Part shown: piece after piece, positions 32,028 through 37,010 of the stretch
Layout: each line of letters begins with the position of its first letter
Numbering within the stretch: position 1 is the stretch's first letter
From: DASPOJ01 sp050014395
Lineage (GTDB): Bacteria; Acidobacteriota; Terriglobia; Acidiferrales; UBA7541
Assembly (NCBI GenBank): GCA_050014395.1
Contig: JBEKDK010000033.1
Coordinates: 1-37,010, forward strand
DNA length: 37,010 nt
Direction of reading: 5' to 3'
Position numbers and translations under genes: made by a program
Notes under the pieces: model-generated
Databases searched by the model: none
What the model was told of the DNA's origin: nothing
What the model saw: only the letters and a program-made list of their open reading frames with translations

Positions 32028-33443
32028 ATGCCCGAACCTGCCAAGAGCGCAACGCAAGCCATTCCCGCCGCCGAGCGCATTCTTATCGTCGAAGACGAAG
32101 CGAATGCCCGGCAAGGCTACGAAGCCCTGCTGCGCAAGTGGGGCTACGAAGTCCTGGGCGTGGGCACCGCCGAAGACGCCCTGGCGCATTTTGCAGATTT
32201 CGCTCCCGAAGCGCTGATCGCCGACGTTGAACTGCCCGGCATGAACGGCCTGGAATTGCTCGAACAACTTCACGACGACCTCGCGCACATTCCCGCGATC
32301 ATCGTCACCGGCAAAGGCAGCGAGGAACGCATCGTCGCCGCGATTGAATCCGGAGCGTTCTGGTACATCGAAAAGCCGCTGAAGGCCGCCGTACTGCGCG
32401 CGCTTCTTGATCGCGCCCTCGGCGGCGCGCGCGATCGCCGCCAAGTGGATGCGCTCACGCGCCAGTTGCGCGAGGCCGGGCGCCTGGGCGAATTGGTCGG
32501 GAAATCGAAGCTCATGCAGGACGTCATGCACGTGGTCGAGCAAGTGGCGCCGTCGCTCGCCTCCGTGCTGGTCACCGGCGAAACCGGCTCGGGCAAAGAA
32601 GTGCTGGCGCGCACGATTCACTCTCTTTCACCGCGCAGCGCGCGTCCATTTGTCGCGATAAATTGTTCGGCCATTCCCGAATCGCTGATGGAAAGCGAAA
32701 TTTTCGGACACGAGCGCGGCGCCTTCACCGGCGCGGCCGAACGCAGGCTGGGCTGCTTCGAGCTGGCCGATGGCGGAACCCTGCTGCTCGATGAAATCGG
32801 CGAGATGCCCGCGCCAACGCAAGCCAAACTGCTGCGCGTGCTCGAGGATCACAAGGTGCGCCGCCTGGGCAGCAAGAGCGAAACGCCGGTGGACGTGCGC
32901 GTGATCGCCGCCACCAACAAGGATCCCGATCGCGCCGTATCCAAAGGCGAAATCCGCCAGGATCTCTATTTCCGCTTGAACGTGTTTCACATTCACTTGC
33001 CGCCGCTGCGCGAACACAAGGACGATATTCCGCTGCTGGTCGAAGCGATGCTCCGCGACCTGAACGCGAAACATCATCTTCAAGTGCGCGGCATCAGCTC
33101 CGAAGTGCTCGATCAATTCATGAGCTACACCTGGCCCGGCAACGTCCGCGAATTGCGCAACGTTCTCGAGCGCTCAGCCATCGTTTGCGATCGCGAACTG
33201 ATCGGCCGCACGCACTTGCCGCCGGAATTCGGCCGCTCCGCGCCTGCGGGCACGGCGGAGCTTTCCGCCCTGCGCTTCCCGATCGGCACCACCGTGGATG
33301 CCGCGGAGCGCGAGCTGATCACGCAAACCCTGGCGTCCACGCAGAACAACAAGACGCGCGCCGCCGAACTGCTCGGCATCAGCCTGAAGACGTTGCACAA
33401 TAAATTGAAAGAATACGAAGCCAACGAGCCGCCCGGCGGCTGA
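32028..33443 (+). CDS. second NtrC-family sigma54-dependent response regulator
   Basis: A 471-residue activator. The receiver (about 16-130) has LIVEDE, phospho-acceptor Asp66 (IADVELPG) and Lys in YIEKPL. The AAA+ domain has Walker A GETGSGKE, GAFTGA, Walker B GTLLLDEIGEMP and FRLNVFHIHLPPLRE. A Fis-type helix-turn-helix ends the protein (TRAAELLGISLKTLHNKLKE). The reading frame is open to 31839, but that part lies upstream of the promoter and translates to unlikely sequence, so ATG 32028 is chosen; no strong ribosome site is visible. The kinase gene follows 22-28 bases downstream, so the pair forms one two-component system with regulator first. It is distinct from the regulator at 24999-26396. 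Confidence 0.92.
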   Translation: MPEPAKSATQAIPAAERILIVEDEANARQGYEALLRKWGYEVLGVGTAEDALAHFADFAPEALIADVELPGMNGLELLEQLHDDLAHIPAIIVTGKGSEERIVAAIESGAFWYIEKPLKAAVLRALLDRALGGARDRRQVDALTRQLREAGRLGELVGKSKLMQDVMHVVEQVAPSLASVLVTGETGSGKEVLARTIHSLSPRSARPFVAINCSAIPESLMESEIFGHERGAFTGAAERRLGCFELADGGTLLLDEIGEMPAPTQAKLLRVLEDHKVRRLGSKSETPVDVRVIAATNKDPDRAVSKGEIRQDLYFRLNVFHIHLPPLREHKDDIPLLVEAMLRDLNAKHHLQVRGISSEVLDQFMSYTWPGNVRELRNVLERSAIVCDRELIGRTHLPPEFGRSAPAGTAELSALRFPIGTTVDAAERELITQTLASTQNNKTRAAELLGISLKTLHNKLKEYEANEPPGG

Positions 33444-33471
33444 CGTCTTACACAGCGCCTACATAGTGCCC

Positions 33472-35385
33472 ATGCATCTGCGCCTCAAAACCAAGATCAC
33501 GCTGATCATCTCCGGCCTTGTGCTGGCCGTCGTCGTGACGATTTCCTGGCTGTACATGGCCGCGCTCACGCGGCAAGTGATTCGCCAATCCGATAATCGC
33601 GCCCGCCAGGTGGCGCAGGAAGTTTTCTACCAGGCGCAAACCGCGCTGGTGGATTCCGCCGAGCAAGGAAACGCGCCGCTCTCCAACAGTCCCGAGGACA
33701 TACGCAATTACGTGCGCGGCTCGCTTGACCAAAACCCCGCGCTGGCCTCGTTGATCGACGCCGAAGTCGGCTACTCCTCGCTGGTGTACGAGGTCACAAT
33801 CGTCGATCACAACGGGACGGCGCTGATCTCGAGTGACGCGTCGTTGCGCGATCGCCCCGTGCTGCCGCGCACGCCGCTCGATCAACTGGCGAGCAGCAGT
33901 TTCATCGAGCAGTTGCGCGTGCTGTTCGGTCCGCCGCGCGCCTATCAAGTCGCATATCCGTTCAATCTCGGCCCAGCGGGGCATCAAGTTCCCTTCGGTG
34001 AAATTCGCGTGGCCGTGCAGACCGGACTTCTGCGCAATGAAATCGCGCCGACCATGCGCTCCGCGGCTTGGCTGGCCGGAATATTGGTGCTGGTGTCGGT
34101 GCTTCTGGCATTCGTGGTTTCCAGCGCGTCGCTCGCGCCTCTCGAGCGCATTTCCGCACAACTCGACCGCATCTCGCGCGGCGAATTCGATCAGAAGCCG
34201 CTGCATCGCAGCGACGAGTTCGGCCAAGTGAGCACGAAGATCAGCCAAATCGGCCAGCAACTGCGCGGCGTGCGCGAAATCTTCAGCACATTGCGCGAAA
34301 ATCTCGATCAAGTGCTCGGCGGCCTTGAAGATGGATTGCTGCTGTTCACGCGCGATGGCCGCGCCGTGATGGTCAGCCCCGCTGTCGAGCGCTTCCTCGG
34401 CATTCCCGCGGACCAATTACTGGGGCGCGAGGCCGGCGACATTTTTCCGCCGGATCATCCGCTGCGCGCCGCGCTGCGCCTCGATGGCGGCTCTATCGCG
34501 CCGGTCTCCACGCAAGTCGAGCTGCCCGCCGCAGGCGATCGCCCGGCGCGCGCAATCGGCGTAAGCGCGCAAGCCATCGCCGAAGGCAGCACGCGCATGG
34601 GCGCGCTGGTCACGCTCACCGATCTTGAATCGCGCGAACGCATCAGCACGCAGCTGCAAGTTTCCGAGCGCCTGGCCGCGCTGGGCCGCGTGACCGCCGG
34701 CGTGGCGCACGAAGTGAAAAATCCACTAAACTCGATGCGGTTGTGGCTGGAAAATCTGAAGGGTTACATTCCCGTTGGCGATGAGCCGCAACAAGCCGTG
34801 CGCGTGCTTGACGCTGAAATCGACCGCCTGGATACTGTCGTGAAACGCTTTCTCGATTTCACGCGTCCTGTCGAAATGCATCTTGAGGAATCGTCGCTGG
34901 CCGAATTGATCCAGGACGTGCTCGATGCGGCGCGCCCTGAACTCGAGGCCGGCAAAGTTTCTCTCGACGCGCATCTTTCGCCGTCGGTGCCCGCGGCATT
35001 GGTGGATCGGCAACTTCTGCACCAGGCGCTGCTCAATCTGATCTTAAACGCCATCGAAGCCATGCACGGCGGAGGAACCTTGACGGTCGATCTCGAGCGG
35101 CGCGGCGACAACGCCGAAATTCGCATCCGCGATACCGGCCGCGGCATCGCACCCGAGCATCGCGCGCGCATCTTCCAACTTTTTTTCACCACTCGCCCCG
35201 GCGGAAGCGGTATAGGATTGGCTAGCGCATTCCGCACCGTGCAAATGCACGATGGCTCGATCGACTACGACTCGGAAATCGGCCGCGGCACAACATTTCG
35301 CATCGATCTGCCGCTGGAACGCGCCGGCGAAATCGCGGCCGCTCGCGCGTCAGAGCCCGGCCACACCACGGTGCCCCGCGCATGA
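33472..35385 (+). CDS. NtrB-like membrane sensor histidine kinase
   Basis: A 637-residue kinase from ATG 33472; GTG 33466 is an alternative and neither has a ribosome site. Order of parts: TM1 (ITLIISGLVLAVVVTISWLY, about 9-28), an extracytoplasmic sensor of about 165 residues, TM2 (about 199-219), HAMP (SASLAPLERISAQLDRISRG), PAS (about 275-385), HisKA with His413 (AGVAHEVKNPLNSMRLWL), and HATPase (LNLILNAIEAM, RDTGRGIAP, FQLFFTTRPGGSGIGLA). No receiver is attached. It senses an envelope or external cue and most likely phosphorylates the regulator encoded just before it. Its stop overlaps the lipoprotein start (ATGA), which suggests the lipoprotein belongs to the same signalling unit. Confidence 0.92.
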   Translation: MHLRLKTKITLIISGLVLAVVVTISWLYMAALTRQVIRQSDNRARQVAQEVFYQAQTALVDSAEQGNAPLSNSPEDIRNYVRGSLDQNPALASLIDAEVGYSSLVYEVTIVDHNGTALISSDASLRDRPVLPRTPLDQLASSSFIEQLRVLFGPPRAYQVAYPFNLGPAGHQVPFGEIRVAVQTGLLRNEIAPTMRSAAWLAGILVLVSVLLAFVVSSASLAPLERISAQLDRISRGEFDQKPLHRSDEFGQVSTKISQIGQQLRGVREIFSTLRENLDQVLGGLEDGLLLFTRDGRAVMVSPAVERFLGIPADQLLGREAGDIFPPDHPLRAALRLDGGSIAPVSTQVELPAAGDRPARAIGVSAQAIAEGSTRMGALVTLTDLESRERISTQLQVSERLAALGRVTAGVAHEVKNPLNSMRLWLENLKGYIPVGDEPQQAVRVLDAEIDRLDTVVKRFLDFTRPVEMHLEESSLAELIQDVLDAARPELEAGKVSLDAHLSPSVPAALVDRQLLHQALLNLILNAIEAMHGGGTLTVDLERRGDNAEIRIRDTGRGIAPEHRARIFQLFFTTRPGGSGIGLASAFRTVQMHDGSIDYDSEIGRGTTFRIDLPLERAGEIAAARASEPGHTTVPRA

Positions 35386-35969
35386 ATCCGATGAACACGA
35401 ATCGCCATCCTGCGCCGAAAACATTTCTGTTCCTCGCACTGGCTCTTTCTGCTGTTGCGTTCGGCGCCGCAGGCTGCCAACGAAATATCGTGAAGGCCAG
35501 CCCGCCATCGGTTTCCACTCCGCCGCCCGCAGCGAATCCTGCGCAAACGCCTCCGAGCGCACCGCAAACCACCGCCGCGCCGCCGCCGGCAGCCGCGCCC
35601 ACGCCGCCCGCTACTCCCGCAGCGCAGCCCGCGCCCGCGCGGACGAAGCCCGCCGCTCCTGCTGCAACCGAGCCTGAAAAGCCGGCCGAATCTTCGCGGC
35701 CCGCCGCGCCGCAAATTTCTCCCGAGCTCACACCGCAGGCGCAGGCCGCCGCCGAGCAACGCACCAACGCGGATATTCAGGCGGCCGAGCAAAATCTCCA
35801 TAAAGCCGAAGGCAAGCAACTCGACGAAGCGCAGCATGACCTGGTCGAAAAAGTTCGCGATTTCCTTGCGCAAGCCCACGACGCCATCCACGCCGACGAT
35901 TGGGTCCGCGCCAGCAATCTCGCGGAAAAAGCGCGCATCCTCTCCGACGAACTCGCAAAGTCTCTGTAG
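35382..35969 (+). CDS. proline/alanine-rich lipoprotein with C-terminal helical domain
   Basis: A 195-residue lipoprotein. The signal FLFLALALSAVAFGAAGC ends in a lipobox (AAGC), with Cys32 the likely lipidated residue. A long Pro/Ala/Thr-rich tether follows (about 40-120), then an Ala/Glu/Lys-rich helical domain (about 125-195; QAAEQNLHKAEGKQLDEAQH, AHDAIHADDWVRASNLAEKA). The tether length suits a protein reaching through the periplasm. The ATG overlaps the kinase stop, so translation is coupled, and a sensory accessory role is plausible. No enzyme motif was seen. ATG 35391 is an alternative start. Function unknown. Confidence 0.78.
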   Translation: MNPMNTNRHPAPKTFLFLALALSAVAFGAAGCQRNIVKASPPSVSTPPPAANPAQTPPSAPQTTAAPPPAAAPTPPATPAAQPAPARTKPAAPAATEPEKPAESSRPAAPQISPELTPQAQAAAEQRTNADIQAAEQNLHKAEGKQLDEAQHDLVEKVRDFLAQAHDAIHADDWVRASNLAEKARILSDELAKSL

Positions 35970-36004
35970 ACGCGTCACGCCGCACTCATTGCCGCCGTTC
36001 CTGC

Positions 36005-36013
36005 TGCTAAAAT
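36005..36013 (+). promoter_or_regulatory. extended -10 promoter directly before the glycine oxidase gene
   Basis: TGCTAAAAT ends six bases before the GTG start at 36020. There is no room for a ribosome binding site, so a leaderless message is expected. No -35 box at proper spacing. Confidence 0.5.
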
Positions 36014-36019
36014 GTCTGC

Positions 36020-37010
36020 GTGAGCAAACAAGACAATCGCGGCGAGGTCCCGAGCGCGGCGCGCGCCGGAATTCCCCACGATGTTGTGATCGTCGGCGGC
36101 GGAATCATCGGCGGCTCGATTGCCTGGGAACTCGCCCGGCGCGGCTTGCATCCGCTGGTGCTCGATCGGCAGGAGCCCGGCCGTGAGGCTTCCTGGGCCG
36201 CGGCGGGAATGTTGCAAACGGCTCCGGAAAGCACCGATGGAATTCCGCTGGTGCCGCTGGCGCGAGCGAGTCTCGCGCTGTATCCGGAATTTATTCGCGG
36301 CGTCGAATCCGATTCCGGCCGCTCGGTCGGGTTGCGCAAAACCGGCGCGATGGAGATTTTCTTTTCGGCTGATGCCAAACGCGAACTCAGCACGCTTGTC
36401 GCGCTCTCTCACGGTTTAGGTTTGCCGATCGAGCCGTTGCCGCTCGACGAAGCGTTCGAGATGGAGCCGGCGATTTCGCGTCACGCGCAGGCGGCCGCGC
36501 TGCTGCCGGAAGAATGCGCGCTCGATAGCCGCGCGCTCACCGAAGCTGTGCTGGCCGCCGCCGTCGCGCGCGGCGCCGAAGTGCGCGCGGGCGTCGAAGT
36601 GGATTCGCTGATCACGAACGGAAAACCTGGAGGGGATGGCGCGCGCGTGGAAGGCGTTGTCGCCGGCAGGCAGCGCATTGCAGCGGGTCACGTGATTTTG
36701 GCGGCCGGCGCATTTTCTTCGCGCCTTGCAGCCGCGTATCGCTATGCGCCGACGCGCCCGATGCGCGGCCAAATGGTCGCGCTGCGCTCGTCGGCGGCGC
36801 CGATCGAGCGCGTGCTGCGCTCCACGCGCGGCTACATCGTTCCGCGCGACGACGCGCAGCCGCAGCGCTTGGTGGCCGGCAGCACACTTGAAAATGCCGG
36901 CTACGAGAAACGCGTCACGCCCGAAGGCTTGGCGCACATCCTGGAAGCCGCGCAAGAACTCGTGCCCGGTCTGGCCGGCGCGGAAATCATCGAGACGTGG
37001 TGCGGCCTGC
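36020..37010 (+). CDS. thiO: ThiO-type glycine oxidase (FAD-dependent), 3' end cut by window edge
   Basis: The first 330 residues of a DAO-family flavoenzyme, open to the right edge. After about 20 residues comes the FAD dinucleotide fold HDVVIVGGGIIGGSIAWELA with the acidic strand-2 end LVLDRQEP. The flavin-contacting block EASWAAAGMLQTAPES is the ASxAAAGM signature of ThiO. Further on are TGAMEIFFS, VILAAGAFSSRLA, TRPMRGQMVALR and the ThiO-typical GYIVPRDDAQPQRLVAGST. The enzyme oxidises glycine to iminoacetate (glyoxylate imine) for the thiazole half of thiamine. About 40-50 C-terminal residues are missing. The start is GTG without ribosome site. No other thiazole gene is visible, though they could follow beyond the edge. 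Confidence 0.87.
   Translation, partial: MSKQDNRGEVPSAARAGIPHDVVIVGGGIIGGSIAWELARRGLHPLVLDRQEPGREASWAAAGMLQTAPESTDGIPLVPLARASLALYPEFIRGVESDSGRSVGLRKTGAMEIFFSADAKRELSTLVALSHGLGLPIEPLPLDEAFEMEPAISRHAQAAALLPEECALDSRALTEAVLAAAVARGAEVRAGVEVDSLITNGKPGGDGARVEGVVAGRQRIAAGHVILAAGAFSSRLAAAYRYAPTRPMRGQMVALRSSAAPIERVLRSTRGYIVPRDDAQPQRLVAGSTLENAGYEKRVTPEGLAHILEAAQELVPGLAGAEIIETWCGL

Overview
The window is GC-rich, densely coded bacterial chromosome. It most likely comes from an Acidobacteriota soil bacterium (inference). The signs are a double-hairpin intergenic repeat (5271-5334) and a G8-tract intergenic element (about 19840-19985) that resemble dispersed repeats I recall from that phylum, several NtrC-type two-component systems, DUF3857/transglutaminase and OmpA proteins, and Gram-negative envelope genes. 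No rRNA, tRNA, CRISPR array, transposase or phage gene was seen.

Layout. 1-4232 (minus): a tripartite efflux operon read as adaptor, TPR protein, MacB-type permease, TolC (cut by the left edge). No ATPase is visible for it. Its leader carries 27-bp tandem repeats. 4585-7247 (plus): a 55-residue zinc-ribbon protein, a YjbQ protein, and a NatAB-like ABC pair whose ATPase seems to have lost its start codon to a repeat element. 7402-14444 (plus): a Tat-exported YetA/PL26-like protein and a 1379-residue DUF3857-transglutaminase-TPR protein. 14502-17164 (plus): a three-gene ABC-2 exporter. 17143-19655 (minus): a D-tartrate dehydratase-like enolase followed by DctA, probably a tartrate or dicarboxylate use operon. 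19656-20470: 0.8 kb without a gene, rich in hairpins and palindromes. 20471-22027 (plus): a radical SAM protein.

22062-26439 (minus) is the most striking part. It holds an NtrC-type sigma54 activator, a micro membrane protein, a soluble hybrid histidine kinase, and a receiver-HisKA protein without a kinase domain. Two well-spaced sigma54 (-24/-12) promoter candidates sit in front of the activator and in front of the micro protein, so the locus may form a self-amplifying phosphorelay.

26720-31019 (minus): a secreted Asp-box propeller protein and an OmpA protein with PKD-like domains, separated by a strong terminator. 31387-31839 (minus): a small exported cupredoxin with a complete CuA ligand set. 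Diverging from it, 32028-35969 (plus) encodes a second NtrC-type regulator, its membrane kinase and a lipoprotein. A ThiO-type glycine oxidase (36020 onward) is cut by the right edge.

Several genes lacking a Shine-Dalgarno sequence have TGCTANAAT placed 6-9 bases before the start codon, which suggests leaderless transcription is common here. All functions are read from protein motifs and context; no database search was run.
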